Positions 25,371 through 35,738 of a DNA stretch of 64,000 nucleotides are shown here, one piece after another. How positions within the stretch are numbered: position 1 is the stretch's first letter; each line of letters starts with the position of its first letter. The translations under genes and the position numbers were made by a program. This DNA comes from CALJFL01 sp039964455 (GTDB taxonomy: Bacteria; Pseudomonadota; Gammaproteobacteria; Pseudomonadales; Halieaceae): assembly GCA_039964455.1 (NCBI GenBank), contig JBDVXK010000019.1, forward strand, positions 72,675 to 136,674, in the 5' to 3' direction. The notes beneath the pieces were generated by a model. It saw nothing but the letters and a program-made list of their open reading frames with translations. It did no database searches and was not told the origin of the DNA.

Positions 25371-26564
25371 TCAGGCGTTGGATTGGGACTGGTAGAGAGT
25401 GACCACGCAGGCCCCTCCCAGTCCGAGGTTGTGTTGGAGGGCCACGTTGGCACCGGAAACCTGGCGCGCTTCGGCATTGCCGCGTAACTGGTTTACCAGT
25501 TCAAAGCACTGCGCCAGGCCGGTGGCGCCCAAGGGGTGCCCCTTTGACAGCAGGCCACCGGATGGGTTGGTGACACACTGGCCGCCGTAGGTGTTGTCGC
25601 CATCCAGTACAAACTTCTCTGCGCTGCCCTCGGCGGTCAGCCCGAGGGCTTCATAGGTCAGCAGTTCGTTCGCGGTAAAGCAGTCGTGTAGCTCGCAAAC
25701 ACGTATATCCGTGGGAGAAACCCCGGCTTGCTCGTAGACCTGTTTTGCTGCTGCTTTGGCCATATCGAAGCCCACCACCTTGCGCATATCGTGGTCGTCA
25801 AACGTGCTCTCGTAGTCCGTGGTCATGGCCTGGCCAGCGATGTAGACGTCGGTATTCAGCTTGTGGGATTTGGCGAAACTTTCCGAACAGACAATGGCTG
25901 CCGCTGCCCCACAGGTCGGGGGACAGCACTGCAGGCGAGTCAGGGGGTCAAAGATCATCGGAGTGGAAAGCACCTCCTCCTCGGTCATTTCCTTGCGAAA
26001 AATGGCCAGTGGATTGGCAGCTGCATGCTGGCTGGCTTTCACCCGAATTTTGGCGAAAGTTTCGGCGCTGGTGCCGTACTCCTTCATATGTTCACGGGCC
26101 GCACCGCCAAAGAACTGTGCAGCGAAGGGCGCCTGTTGATCATAACCCTGCAGGTCCACCATCTCCTCGCTGAAGCGTCCGAGAGGGTTGGGGCGATCAT
26201 CAAATACCGTGCCCAGTGCACCGGGGTTCATCTGCTCAAAACCCAGCGCCAGCGCGCAGTCCACCAGTCCCGACTCCACTGCCTGGCGGGCCAGGAACAG
26301 GGCGGAGGATCCGGTGGAGCAGTTGTTGTTGACGTTGATGATGGGAATTCCGCTCAGGCCCACCGGGTATAGTGCCGCCTGGCCGCAGGTGGAGTCCCCG
26401 TAGACATAACCCACGTAGGCCTGTTCAACCTTGCTGTAATCCAGTCCCGCATCCTGCAGTGCCTGGCGAGCTGCCTGGCTACCCATGATGTCATAGGGCT
26501 CACTGGCCCCGGGCTTGGTGAAGGGGATCATGCCGACCCCGGCTACGATGACTTTGTTTGTCAT
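25371..26564 (-). CDS. Thiolase-like lipid-transfer protein (Ltp/SCP-x thiolase family)
   Basis: The 397-residue thiolase-fold protein has nucleophile Cys82 in NVNNNCSTGSSALF and the C-terminal GGLLSKGHPLGATG histidine motif. The ELHDCF segment is characteristic of the SCP-x/Ltp group rather than of FadA or PhaA. Relatives act as thiolases or retro-aldolases on bulky acyl-CoAs in side-chain degradation. It heads the minus-strand run with two MaoC genes and the SDR remnant, divergent from a TetR regulator. Confidence 0.87.
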   Translation of the reverse strand: MTNKVIVAGVGMIPFTKPGASEPYDIMGSQAARQALQDAGLDYSKVEQAYVGYVYGDSTCGQAALYPVGLSGIPIINVNNNCSTGSSALFLARQAVESGLVDCALALGFEQMNPGALGTVFDDRPNPLGRFSEEMVDLQGYDQQAPFAAQFFGGAAREHMKEYGTSAETFAKIRVKASQHAAANPLAIFRKEMTEEEVLSTPMIFDPLTRLQCCPPTCGAAAAIVCSESFAKSHKLNTDVYIAGQAMTTDYESTFDDHDMRKVVGFDMAKAAAKQVYEQAGVSPTDIRVCELHDCFTANELLTYEALGLTAEGSAEKFVLDGDNTYGGQCVTNPSGGLLSKGHPLGATGLAQCFELVNQLRGNAEARQVSGANVALQHNLGLGGACVVTLYQSQSNA

Positions 26565-26676
26565 ATTCAGGCTCCTCGATGCTACCGTGTGTTTATCAAT
26601 GTTACCAATGGGTAAATAATAGGAACAATGGGTAGATGTTGCAAGCCCATCCTGCTATATTTCTTCTAAATCCAGT

Positions 26677-27336
26677 GTGCGGGACGTGATATCGATGCCA
26701 AAAGTGGCGGTAACAAAGACAGGTGCAGCCTGGGGTGAGCAGGTTCCGAGCCGGGACGAACAGCACGACATGAAACGTCGGGCCATTTTGCGCGCTTCGG
26801 CACTGCTGTTCAGTGAGCAGGGCTTTCGCGAAACCTCACTCAATGACATTGCCGGCGCTTTGAACGTCACCAAGCCCACCCTTTATTACTATGTAAAGAA
26901 CAAGGACGACATCCTGTTTCAGTGCCTGCACACGGCGCTGGAGGATCTTGAAGTGCGGATTTCTCTGTTGGACAAGGCAGAAACATCCGGTCTCGGGAAA
27001 CTGGAGAAATTTGTCGAAGCCTTTATCACTTTGTTTGACGATGAGTTGGGGCGATGTGTGGCGAGACCCGGGCTGGACCCCCTGAGTGATTCCTATCGCG
27101 CAAAGATCCAGCCCTTCTATGGACGGGTAGACGCGCGTTTGCGCGACATTATCGGCCGGGGTATCGAGGACGGGACCATCAGGCAGTGCGACCCAAAAAT
27201 CGCGGCATTTACCCTGTTCGGTGCCATGAACTGGATCATCAAGTGGTTTGACCCGGCGCAGGGCTACAGCGCTGCCGATATCGCCGCGCAGATGAACGAA
27301 CTTTTTATCAACGGCATGAGAGGAGACTCGAAATGA
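26677..27336 (+). CDS. TetR-family transcriptional regulator
   Basis: This 219-residue regulator has an N-terminal helix-turn-helix (ASALLFSEQGFRETSLNDIAGALNVTKPTLYYYVKNKDDIL) and a C-terminal ligand-binding helical bundle. The start may be the ATG at 26698 rather than 26677 upstream. It overlaps the acyl-CoA dehydrogenase gene by 4 bp (ATGA), so the two are coupled, and it is divergent from the thiolase operon. It likely represses both, with release by an acyl-CoA, as for FadR/KstR-type TetR proteins (inference). Confidence 0.88.
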   Translation: MRDVISMPKVAVTKTGAAWGEQVPSRDEQHDMKRRAILRASALLFSEQGFRETSLNDIAGALNVTKPTLYYYVKNKDDILFQCLHTALEDLEVRISLLDKAETSGLGKLEKFVEAFITLFDDELGRCVARPGLDPLSDSYRAKIQPFYGRVDARLRDIIGRGIEDGTIRQCDPKIAAFTLFGAMNWIIKWFDPAQGYSAADIAAQMNELFINGMRGDSK

Positions 27337-28496
27337 ACGCCGCTAATGAATTCAACCTTGAAGAAGCGCAAATGCTGCAGGATATGCTTGTCCGTTTTTG
27401 TGATGCCGAAGTGGCGCCACACTATGAGCAGTGGGAGCGTGATGAAATCGTGCCCCGTGAAATCTGGCGGAAATTGGGTGAAGCGGGTTTTCTTTGTGTG
27501 GACATTCCCGAGGACTATGGTGGGCCGGGTAGTAGCTTTGATATGAGTATGGTTGTTGCTCGCGAGTTGACCCGGGCCGGGTACACCTCCCTGGGCGGCG
27601 GCATGGCAGTGCACTCGGATATCGTGGCCCACTATATTCTCAACAATGGCAGCGAGGAGCAGAAGCAGCGCTACCTGCCCCTGATGGTGAGCGGCGATTG
27701 TGTGGGTGCGATCGCCATGACCGAGCCGGGAGCGGGGAGCGATCTGCAGGGCGTGCGCACCACGGCGAAACGCGATGGCGATGACTGGATCATCAATGGA
27801 TCCAAAACATTCATCACCAATGGCCAGCACTGTGATTTAGTCATAACCGTTGCCCGCACCGATCCCGACGCGCCTGGGTCCCGGGGTATCTCACTATTCC
27901 TGGTCGATGCGAGTGCCGCCGGTTTCAGTCGGGGCCGCAACCTGGAAAAGCTGGGACTACACGCTGCCGACACTTCCGAGTTGTTCTATGAAGATGTGCG
28001 AGTCCCCGCCGATGCCCTGCTCGGCGAGCTGAACAAGGGCTTTGTCGCGTTGATGAATGAACTGCCCCGTGAGCGTTTGTCCCTGGCCGTGGGCGCGGTG
28101 GCGGCGATTGAGGGTGCGCTGGCCATGACCGTAGATTACGTCAACGAGCGCCAGGCCTTCGGTGCCGCGATTTCCAAACTGCAGAACACCCGCTTCAAGA
28201 TTGCGGAAATGCAGACTGAGTACCGACTTAACCGGGCTTTCGTCAACGAGTGTATCGATAAATTCAACGCTGGCGAGTTGGACGCAGCGACCGCCTCCAT
28301 GGCCAAGTTTGCCTCCACCGAGGCCCAGTGCCGGGTAGTGGATGGCTGCCTGCAGATGTTTGGTGGTTACGGTTATATGAAGGAGTATCCGATTTCCCGC
28401 GCCTATGCCGATGCCCGTATCCAACGCATTTATGGGGGGACGTCGGAGATTATGCGCGAAATTATTGCGCGCTCGGTACTAGATGCCCAGGTTTAG
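27333..28496 (+). CDS. Acyl-CoA dehydrogenase
   Basis: This FAD flavoprotein introduces the alpha-beta double bond in acyl-CoAs. The 387-residue protein shows the FAD/substrate motif AIAMTEPGAGSDLQGV (about 129-144), WIINGSKTFITNG, and the C-terminal QMFGGYGYMKEYPISRAYADARIQRIYGGTSEIMR region. The catalytic base position follows the medium/long-chain group (YGGTSEI). It is translationally coupled to the TetR gene. It supplies the step before the MaoC hydratases encoded divergently. Confidence 0.92.
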   Translation: MNAANEFNLEEAQMLQDMLVRFCDAEVAPHYEQWERDEIVPREIWRKLGEAGFLCVDIPEDYGGPGSSFDMSMVVARELTRAGYTSLGGGMAVHSDIVAHYILNNGSEEQKQRYLPLMVSGDCVGAIAMTEPGAGSDLQGVRTTAKRDGDDWIINGSKTFITNGQHCDLVITVARTDPDAPGSRGISLFLVDASAAGFSRGRNLEKLGLHAADTSELFYEDVRVPADALLGELNKGFVALMNELPRERLSLAVGAVAAIEGALAMTVDYVNERQAFGAAISKLQNTRFKIAEMQTEYRLNRAFVNECIDKFNAGELDAATASMAKFASTEAQCRVVDGCLQMFGGYGYMKEYPISRAYADARIQRIYGGTSEIMREIIARSVLDAQV

Positions 28497-28637
28497 ATGC
28501 CTGGGTTCATGAAAGTCGCCAGGTATGATGCAATTCTCGATGCTTCAAAAGTGGTTGTATTTCAAATCTGAAAACAGGCACTGACGGGAAATATGGCAGA
28601 CTTGCGCAGCTTCCTGGGCACTGGGCCAACCAGGGGA

Positions 28638-30131
28638 CTAGGGCACAAAGGCGCCTGGTTTCTGCCGCTGGGGGAATTCCTTGAAGGTCGCCTTGAACTT
28701 GGCGACCTCGAACATGGCAGGCGCAAACAGGAACATGTGCTCGCCCATCCACTGGTCGTAGCCGGAACCCTCGTGATCCATACGCTCGAACGGATCCATT
28801 CTCAGGTTGAAGACCTTGGGCATACGCAATGAGACATACGGGTCCTGCCATACCTGCAAACCGTGGGCACGCTGCTCCTTGAATACCAGCTTATAGTCGC
28901 CCATGCGATAGCCGACGATATCCCCGGTATCAGAGGTATAGACAAACTCGTTGCGGGGCCCCTTATCGGTCTCGCCTTTGAAGTAGGGCAGGAAGTTGTA
29001 GCCATCCAGGTGGACCTTGTAATTCCTGCCCCCGATACGGGTGCCCGCTTTGAGTTGTTCCTTGATTTTGTCGTTTCCTGTGGCCGCCATCAGCGTGGGC
29101 ATCCAGTCCATCATCGCTATGATTTCGTTCGAAACTTGCCCGGGCTCAATTTTCGCCGGCCACCGCACCATCATGGGCACGCGGTAGCCACCCTCCCAGT
29201 TGGAGTTCTTCTCGCCACGATAAGGTGTGTAACCGCCGTCCGGCCACAGCGCCAGTTCCGCGCCATTGTCGGTGGAATACATCACGATGGTGTTGTCTGC
29301 GATGCCCAGCTCATCGAGTTTTGCCAGCAGTTGCCCTACATGGCTGTCGTGCTCAACCATGCCGTCGGCGTACAGGCCTTGCCCGCTTACACCCTGGGAT
29401 TCGGGTTTGAGCCTTGTCCAGACGTGCATTCGTGTCGAGTTGAACCAGACAAAAAACGGCTTCTTGTTACTGTGAGCCTTGTCGATAAATTTCAGGCTGG
29501 CCGCGAGAAATTCCTCATCAGCAGTCTCCATCCTCTTTTTGGTCAGCGGCCCGGTATCCTCTATCTTGCCATCGGCAAAGCTATGAATCACGCCGCGTGG
29601 CCCCCAGCGCTTGCGAAATTCGGGGTCCTGGGGGTAGTTGGGGTGCTCCGGTTCCTCCTCGGCATTCAAATGGTAAAGGTTGCCAAAGAACTCATCAAAA
29701 CCGTGATTGGTAGGCAGTTGTTCATCGAGGTCGCCGAGGTGGTTCTTGCCGAACTGGCCAGTCGCGTACCCTAAAGGCTTGAGCAACTCGGCGATGGTGG
29801 GATCTTCTGCCTGCAGGCCCTCTTTGGCTCCCGGCAGGCCTACCTTGGTCAAGCCCGTGCGTAAAGGGTGTTGTCCGGTAATGAACCCGGCACGACCCGC
29901 GGTGCAACTCTGGTCGCCGTAGGAGTCCGTGAAAATGATGCCCTCGCGGGCAATACGGTCGATGTTGGGGGTCTGGTAACCCATGCGACCCATATTGTAG
30001 GCACTGATGTTATAGGGGCCGATGTCGTCGCCCCAGATAACGAGAATATTCGGCTTGTCCTGCGCCAGGGCAAGATTGCTCAGCAGCAGAGCTGCTATCG
30101 CAAGTATAATCAGCCGCATTTGTCCGCTCAT
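28638..30131 (-). CDS. Secreted arylsulfatase
   Basis: This sulfatase-family hydrolase removes sulfate esters. The start at 30131 (GAGG 9 nt upstream) gives 497 residues with signal peptide RLIILAIAALLLSNLALAQ; the frame continues upstream to 30194. The metal site NILVIWGDDIG is at about 28-38 and the formylglycine motif CTAGR at 76-80 (Cys76), so it depends on a formylglycine-generating system not present in the window. Other motifs are GKNHLGD and STDNGAE. It is convergent with the acyl-CoA dehydrogenase and probably periplasmic. The substrate may be a sulfated lipid or glycan. Confidence 0.92.
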   Translation of the reverse strand: MSGQMRLIILAIAALLLSNLALAQDKPNILVIWGDDIGPYNISAYNMGRMGYQTPNIDRIAREGIIFTDSYGDQSCTAGRAGFITGQHPLRTGLTKVGLPGAKEGLQAEDPTIAELLKPLGYATGQFGKNHLGDLDEQLPTNHGFDEFFGNLYHLNAEEEPEHPNYPQDPEFRKRWGPRGVIHSFADGKIEDTGPLTKKRMETADEEFLAASLKFIDKAHSNKKPFFVWFNSTRMHVWTRLKPESQGVSGQGLYADGMVEHDSHVGQLLAKLDELGIADNTIVMYSTDNGAELALWPDGGYTPYRGEKNSNWEGGYRVPMMVRWPAKIEPGQVSNEIIAMMDWMPTLMAATGNDKIKEQLKAGTRIGGRNYKVHLDGYNFLPYFKGETDKGPRNEFVYTSDTGDIVGYRMGDYKLVFKEQRAHGLQVWQDPYVSLRMPKVFNLRMDPFERMDHEGSGYDQWMGEHMFLFAPAMFEVAKFKATFKEFPQRQKPGAFVP

Positions 30132-30285
30132 TTGCATTTCCCTCTTGCAGTTAATCGAAACTGGCAATGAAATTTCTGGAGCCCAGTTCAGCATTGTCGT
30201 GACACTGTTCTAGCGACTGTTTGCCGCTGCACAAGTCGAGCCCCTTTGGATCGGGCTTATCCCTGCTTATTGATGTCGGTGGCGC

Positions 30286-31326
30286 TCAATTACAGCGCAA
30301 CCCTCTATTTCTTTTCCACTGCTCCGGGGATTCTCCATGGCTGTTCCTGAACGCTCGCGAGAAAGCGCTGAGATTTCTATAGCCCAACATCTCCGTCAGG
30401 TCTGACAGCGCTAAAGTTGAGCTCTGCAAATAGTGCTCGGCAACTTCCATACGTAGTTCCAGTAACAGCTGCTTGAAGGTGACATCCTGTCCAGACAAGG
30501 CACGCTGTAAGGCTCTGGGGTGCATATCGAAAAACTGGGCACAGCTTTCCAGGTTGCACAGATTGCTGCCGATTTTCCGGCGTATATAGTTGCGAACCCT
30601 GCTGAGCATATCGCCCTCTTGCTCCTGGCCTGTAAGCAGCGTATCAAAATGGGCGCAGACAAAGTCCAGCAGTTCGGCATCAGCGGTCTCTATCGGTGTA
30701 GCCAGGTCACTCTCGGGAAAAACAATGCCATCAAACTCCCGGTGGAAACCAACGGGACCTTCAAAAAACCGAAGGTACTGTTGCTTTTGCCTGGGTGCCG
30801 CGTGCGCAAAAGAAACTGAGGTAGGTAGCCACTGCTGGCCGCACAGGGTCTTGAGTATTTTGAAAAGCTGAACAATACCCAGCGTATGCATCTGCACCGC
30901 ACTGCCCCTAAACGGTTTTCTATCCCGGCGGGTAAAAATCGCGTAACCGTCTTCTATCATTATTTTATGTTCCGCGATCTCGCTATAAAGCTTCGCATAT
31001 TTCATGGCATTTTCCAGAGCTGATTGGAGGTCAGGTGAAAGCCTGAGTAACTGCGTTGTTGGGCCAAACTGCAGCGGGGGCTGGTATTTGCCCACCAGAA
31101 AACCAAAGTGCTGGTAATCGAAGCGCTCGGCCACTGTCTCCAGGAAGTTGATCACCTGGTAATGGCTTAGAAAGCCTTCCGGTGCTTTGAGTAGCCCGGG
31201 GGCTATGCGGTATTCCCTGAGTATGGGACCCAGGTCTACGCCCAGTTCCTGCGCGGCCTCCCGGCAACCCAGCAGTATTGCACTGTTGACCAGGCGGGGA
31301 GAATCTTTCTCGCTGAATTTTGTCAT
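30286..31326 (-). CDS. AraC-family regulator with Arabinose_bd-type N-terminal domain
   Basis: This protein of about 346 residues has the N-terminal domain found in OruR/ArgR/GbuR-like AraC proteins (ILREYRIAPGLLKAPEGFLSHYQVINFLETVAERFDYQHFGFLVG). Its C-terminal AraC helix-turn-helix pair ends TEMLGYRNLSAFSRAFRNSHGESPEQWK. The start may be 31335 or 31326. It lies between the sulfatase (same strand) and the divergent M20 hydrolase. It could control either; this cannot be told from sequence. Confidence 0.88.
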   Translation of the reverse strand: MTKFSEKDSPRLVNSAILLGCREAAQELGVDLGPILREYRIAPGLLKAPEGFLSHYQVINFLETVAERFDYQHFGFLVGKYQPPLQFGPTTQLLRLSPDLQSALENAMKYAKLYSEIAEHKIMIEDGYAIFTRRDRKPFRGSAVQMHTLGIVQLFKILKTLCGQQWLPTSVSFAHAAPRQKQQYLRFFEGPVGFHREFDGIVFPESDLATPIETADAELLDFVCAHFDTLLTGQEQEGDMLSRVRNYIRRKIGSNLCNLESCAQFFDMHPRALQRALSGQDVTFKQLLLELRMEVAEHYLQSSTLALSDLTEMLGYRNLSAFSRAFRNSHGESPEQWKRNRGLRCN

Positions 31327-31511
31327 GTGGCGCACCTGCAGTACGAACCCAAGTTCAACAAGGGCGTCATGAAATGGTATCTGCTTGTCATTTAAAGGTA
31401 AACGATCTTTATGCGCAGTCGCTAGAGTATGCGCTTATAACAGGGATCGCGTCGCTTGCGGCCAACCCGGTTGTTTAATGTATCGCTATACGTTAACGGG
31501 ACTACCACACC

Positions 31512-32873
31512 ATGACCCATCTTCACCCGCCGCGCCGGCAAACCTCGCATCTGCTGGCCCCCCTGCTGATCCTTCTCACATGCTGGGCTGCAGGGGTATC
31601 CGCAAGCACTAGAGACGACACAGTCAGGAGCATTGTGTCCGACAATTCCGCACAACTGATTGCCAGCTTCAAACAGTTTCACCAGAACCCGGAACTCGGC
31701 TTCCAGGAGTTTGAGACGGCCGCCACCATCGCGGCGCACTTTGAAAAGCTGGGCTATCCGGTCACCACCGGGGTCGGTGGAACAGGCGTGGTCAGTGTCT
31801 TTGAAAACGGTCCCGGCCCGGTGGTGTTGTTTCGCAGTGATATGGACGCGCTGCCCATCGAAGAGCAGGTTGATATCAGCTACAGGAGCAGCAAAATCAC
31901 AGAGAACCTGGCGGGTGAAACCGTGCCGGTGATGCACGCCTGCGGGCACGACTCACACGCCGCCTGGCTGATGGGTGTCGCCACTGTGATGATGGAACTC
32001 AAAGATCAGTGGTCTGGAACCCTGGTCCTGGTCGCACAGCCTGCTGAGGAGCTAATGTCCGGTGCCCAGGCCATGCTTAAAGACACCCTGTTCGATATCG
32101 TACCAACGCTGGACCACATCATCGCAGGGCATCAAATGCCGTTCTGGCCGGTGGGGTCGGTGGCCGTGGCGAATGGCTACCGTATGGCCGGCGCCCTTCA
32201 GATGGATGTGGTGATAAACGGTAACGGCGGCCACGGATCTGTACCGCATCTGGCAATCGACCCTGTGGTAATGGGGAGCCAGGCGGTCATGGGTTACCAG
32301 ACCATCGTGAGCCGACTGGTCGATCAGAGTAAGCCCGCGGTGCTCACGGTTGGGGCCTTTCAAGCGGGGTTTACCCATAACGTTATTCCTCACAGCGCCA
32401 CGCTGATGCTGAATCTGCGTTGGTACGACCCCTCGGTTAGAGATGGGATGGTCGATGGTATTAAACAGCTTACTGACAATATTGCCAGGATGTATGGCGT
32501 ACCCGCTGACCGCATGCCGACATACACCATAAAGTCCGAGGTGACTCCGGTATTCAATGACCAGGACCTTACAGTGCTAGCCACAACCGCCATGAAAAAT
32601 GTTCTCGGCGATGACCGGGTGTTCCTGGCAGGTAAACCGCACATGGGCTCTGAAGATTTTCATATGCTGGCTGCCAGGAACCCCGAGGCCAGGGTGCTGA
32701 TGGTCGAAGTGGGCAGTGGCCCGGCTGACGTGCTGGCTGACATAGCGGCAGGTAAGCCGCCCGTCTACCCGCACAACCCGGCTTTTTACATGGATCCAGA
32801 CGCTGTGCTTTACGGCGCCCAGGCGCTGAGCGCCGTACTGCTGGACGTGCTGCAGAAAGAGCAGGCCCAGTAG
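31512..32873 (+). CDS. Secreted M20-family amidohydrolase
   Basis: This 453-residue M20D-type metallo-amidohydrolase of the carboxypeptidase/IAA-amino-acid hydrolase type has signal peptide LLAPLLILLTCWAAGVSAS. Metal ligands occur in FRSDMDALPI and HACGHDSHAAWLMG, followed by VAQPAEE and a dimerisation domain with GHGSVPHLAIDP. The C-terminal GSEDFHMLA supplies the last ligand. Members release amino acids from N-acyl conjugates. Export implies hydrolysis of an amide outside the cytoplasm before uptake of the acyl part, consistent with the TonB receptor and CoA ligase that follow. Confidence 0.88.
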   Translation: MTHLHPPRRQTSHLLAPLLILLTCWAAGVSASTRDDTVRSIVSDNSAQLIASFKQFHQNPELGFQEFETAATIAAHFEKLGYPVTTGVGGTGVVSVFENGPGPVVLFRSDMDALPIEEQVDISYRSSKITENLAGETVPVMHACGHDSHAAWLMGVATVMMELKDQWSGTLVLVAQPAEELMSGAQAMLKDTLFDIVPTLDHIIAGHQMPFWPVGSVAVANGYRMAGALQMDVVINGNGGHGSVPHLAIDPVVMGSQAVMGYQTIVSRLVDQSKPAVLTVGAFQAGFTHNVIPHSATLMLNLRWYDPSVRDGMVDGIKQLTDNIARMYGVPADRMPTYTIKSEVTPVFNDQDLTVLATTAMKNVLGDDRVFLAGKPHMGSEDFHMLAARNPEARVLMVEVGSGPADVLADIAAGKPPVYPHNPAFYMDPDAVLYGAQALSAVLLDVLQKEQAQ

Positions 32874-33109
32874 CCGTGATTGTGAATAATTGGCGCTGTC
32901 AGGAAATGATAAGTTCGGCGACACGAAATGGTAAATACCCGATACCGGCCTAGTGCAGACTGGCCACCCTGGTAAAAAAGGCCAGGCTGGCTATAAAACT
33001 CTAGCGCCATAGGGGCGTAATGAAATGTGGCCGCAGCGGGCGATAACGATAACGAGTTGCACTATTGCAGATCCACAAATACAGAACCGCAAAACCAGAG
33101 AGAGAGCAC

Positions 33110-35548
33110 ATGAAACAAAAACTACTATGTTCAGCCATCAGTGCCGTATTACTGGCAGGCGCCAGCACCACTGCCATGGCGCAATTGGAAGAGGTGGTAG
33201 TTACCGCCCAGAAACGCGAACAGAGCGCCAACGATATCGGCATGGCTATTTCCACTTTGTCAGGGGATGCCATGCAGGAGCTACGCGTACTTGACAGTAC
33301 CGACCTTGCAGTAGCCATACCCGGCCTCACCTACGCGGACACTGGCCTGTCCGTGCCGGTCTATACCTTGCGCGGCGTTGGCTTCAACGAGGAGAGCGTG
33401 CAGGCTGCCGCTACGGTAGGTGTGTACAACGACCAGATTGGCCTGCCCTTCCCCATCATGACCAGGGGCCTGCTCATGGACAACGAGCGCGTCGAGGTTC
33501 TCAAAGGCCCCCAGGGTACCCTGTTCGGCCGCAACAGCACCGGCGGCGCGATCAACTTTATCGCCAACAAGCCGACAGATGAGCTCGAAGCGTCTGTCAC
33601 CGCGGGCTACTCCCGTTTCGAGACCGCGGACCTCGAGGGCTTTGTCAGTGGGCCGATAACCGACAGCGTTCGCGGCCGCATCGCCGCCCGAACCATCCAA
33701 TCTGGAGAGGGCTGGCAGAAGAGTGTGTCCCGCGACGACGACCACGGCGAATATGACAAATACTCGCTGCGTGGCTTGCTGGCTATCGACGTCACCGACT
33801 CAATTGACCTGCTGCTGCGCGCCGACTACTGGGAAGACAACTCCGACTCCATGGTGCCAAGCTTCCAATCACCGGCTTACCAGGGGCTGTTTGGCAGTGC
33901 CAACCCCATCGTTGAAGGCCTGTTGGACACTGGCGACAATGCGCGTGTCTCCACGCTGAACGAGGACGATAACCGCGACGCGGATTGGGCGGGTGGCAAT
34001 AACCGGCTCGGTGGCGCGCCGGAACTGGATATGAACACCCGGTCGTTTTCGGCTACTCTCAACTGGGCTATCAACGACACGCTGACGCTGACGTCCCTGA
34101 CCTCCTACAGCAAGTTCGAAAACGATTCCACCTACCAGAACGACGGCTTCGGTGGCATGCCGACTGACAAAACTTTTGGCGGGCTTACTGCGCAGGATAC
34201 CATCGCTGCCGTCGTTCGCGACCAGTATGACGCCTACGACGAGTTGGGCCACTCTCACTTCACCAACGACTCGGAAATAGAATCCTGGTTCCAAGAGCTG
34301 CGTATACAAGGCGAGTATGACAATCTGACCTGGATCATCGGAGCCAATTATGCCGATGACGACGTGAATACCCGCACCCAGCAGATTGTCGACGTAACCA
34401 CGAACACGAACATCTCCTTCTTCCCGTTTCCAGGAGAAATCGGCCTGCAGACGGTCGACAATATTTCACAGCAGGATGGCACGACCTGGGCAGTATTCGG
34501 GCATACCGAGTGGCAGTTTGCCGACGACTGGAAGTTGACCCTGGGTTTGCGTTATGACGAAGATGAGAAGGATTTCAAGGGTTGTACAGGCGACAACGGT
34601 GATGGTGACACGAGCCAGTATATTGCAACTCTTGTAGAGGTGTCCGCTGGCATTGTGCCAGACGTAGAACCCGGGGGATGCATCACCTTCCCGGAGGGAA
34701 GCTTTACCGGCTCCCTTATCGAGAAAAACCTCGACGAGGATTCTACTTCCGGCAAGGTGGCGCTCGACTGGAATGTGACCGATGACATTCTCACCTACGC
34801 CAGCTACAGCCGCGGTTACAAGTCCGGCTCTTTCCCAACCCTATCTACCAATGCCGCATCGCAGCTGGACCCGGTGGTGCAGGAAAAGGTTGACGCTTAT
34901 GAGGTTGGCATGAAAGCACGCTTCGCCGACGGCGCGGCGCAGCTGAACGCGGCTGCGTTCTACTACGACTACACGGACAAGCAGCTGCTGGGGCGGGTTC
35001 CGACCATCTTCGGCGCCCTGGGCGCGCTGGTGAATGTGCCGGAATCCGAGGTCACGGGAGCGGAGTTCGACCTGCAATGGGCGCCTGTGGACGGCCTTGT
35101 GCTGGGGCTGGCCGCCACTTACCTCGACACGAAAGTCAAAGACTTTGAGAACTTCAACCAGCTTGGTCAACCACAGGATTTCGATGGATCCGATTTCCCG
35201 CTCACGCCCGAATGGCAGGGTACGGCGATGGCCCGTTATGAATGGTCCCTGGCTAACGGTATGACGGCGCATGTGAGTGGCGACGTATCCTACAGCGATG
35301 ACTTCATATCCGACTACGAGGGCCAGAACGGCCTCGCCGACCCGGCGTTTGACCTGGACGGCGCTACTCTTTACGGCGCCAGGGCTGGAATCAGCAGTGC
35401 CGACGAACGCTGGAGCGCCGTCCTCTGGGGCAGGAACCTCAGCGATGAGTTCCAGCCGCTCAATACCCGCAAGCTCACCGACGGTCTTGTCCGGTTTACT
35501 GGGCAGCCGCGGACCTACGGCGTGAGCTTTACCTACAACTGGCTCTAG
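33110..35548 (+). CDS. TonB-dependent outer-membrane receptor
   Basis: This 812-residue receptor starts at ATG 33110 (after AGAGAG), with signal peptide MKQKLLCSAISAVLLAGAST. A TonB-box-like LEEVVVTAQKRE lies at about 26-37. A plug domain (TYADTGLSVPVYTLRGVGFNE, VLKGPQGTLFGRNSTGGAINF) and a 22-strand-type barrel ending in the aromatic terminus FTYNWL follow. It imports an unknown substrate. No siderophore genes are near; the flanking CoA ligases and hydrolases point to a carbon source, as for other sphingomonad/Halieaceae TonB receptors of this type (inference). Confidence 0.92.
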   Translation: MKQKLLCSAISAVLLAGASTTAMAQLEEVVVTAQKREQSANDIGMAISTLSGDAMQELRVLDSTDLAVAIPGLTYADTGLSVPVYTLRGVGFNEESVQAAATVGVYNDQIGLPFPIMTRGLLMDNERVEVLKGPQGTLFGRNSTGGAINFIANKPTDELEASVTAGYSRFETADLEGFVSGPITDSVRGRIAARTIQSGEGWQKSVSRDDDHGEYDKYSLRGLLAIDVTDSIDLLLRADYWEDNSDSMVPSFQSPAYQGLFGSANPIVEGLLDTGDNARVSTLNEDDNRDADWAGGNNRLGGAPELDMNTRSFSATLNWAINDTLTLTSLTSYSKFENDSTYQNDGFGGMPTDKTFGGLTAQDTIAAVVRDQYDAYDELGHSHFTNDSEIESWFQELRIQGEYDNLTWIIGANYADDDVNTRTQQIVDVTTNTNISFFPFPGEIGLQTVDNISQQDGTTWAVFGHTEWQFADDWKLTLGLRYDEDEKDFKGCTGDNGDGDTSQYIATLVEVSAGIVPDVEPGGCITFPEGSFTGSLIEKNLDEDSTSGKVALDWNVTDDILTYASYSRGYKSGSFPTLSTNAASQLDPVVQEKVDAYEVGMKARFADGAAQLNAAAFYYDYTDKQLLGRVPTIFGALGALVNVPESEVTGAEFDLQWAPVDGLVLGLAATYLDTKVKDFENFNQLGQPQDFDGSDFPLTPEWQGTAMARYEWSLANGMTAHVSGDVSYSDDFISDYEGQNGLADPAFDLDGATLYGARAGISSADERWSAVLWGRNLSDEFQPLNTRKLTDGLVRFTGQPRTYGVSFTYNWL

Positions 35549-35738
35549 AAACCTGGTGTGGCAAGTTTAACGACGCTTGCGTCCGCGAGTTTGCCAACTC
35601 CCTCTTCCTGTCGGGGCACTCCTCCGGCAGGCTTTTCAACCCGAAAGCAGCTGGTCGCAACACGCTAATGGCCCACCAGCACTCCGATCGGATCTAGCAG
35701 CACGCCTTTTTTATCTCATTTACCAGGATAATTGCCTG

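Noticed and set aside
33281..33745. A long minus-strand frame inside the TonB receptor gene
   Set aside because: It is a shadow of a high-GC gene whose plus-strand product is a clear TonB-dependent receptor.
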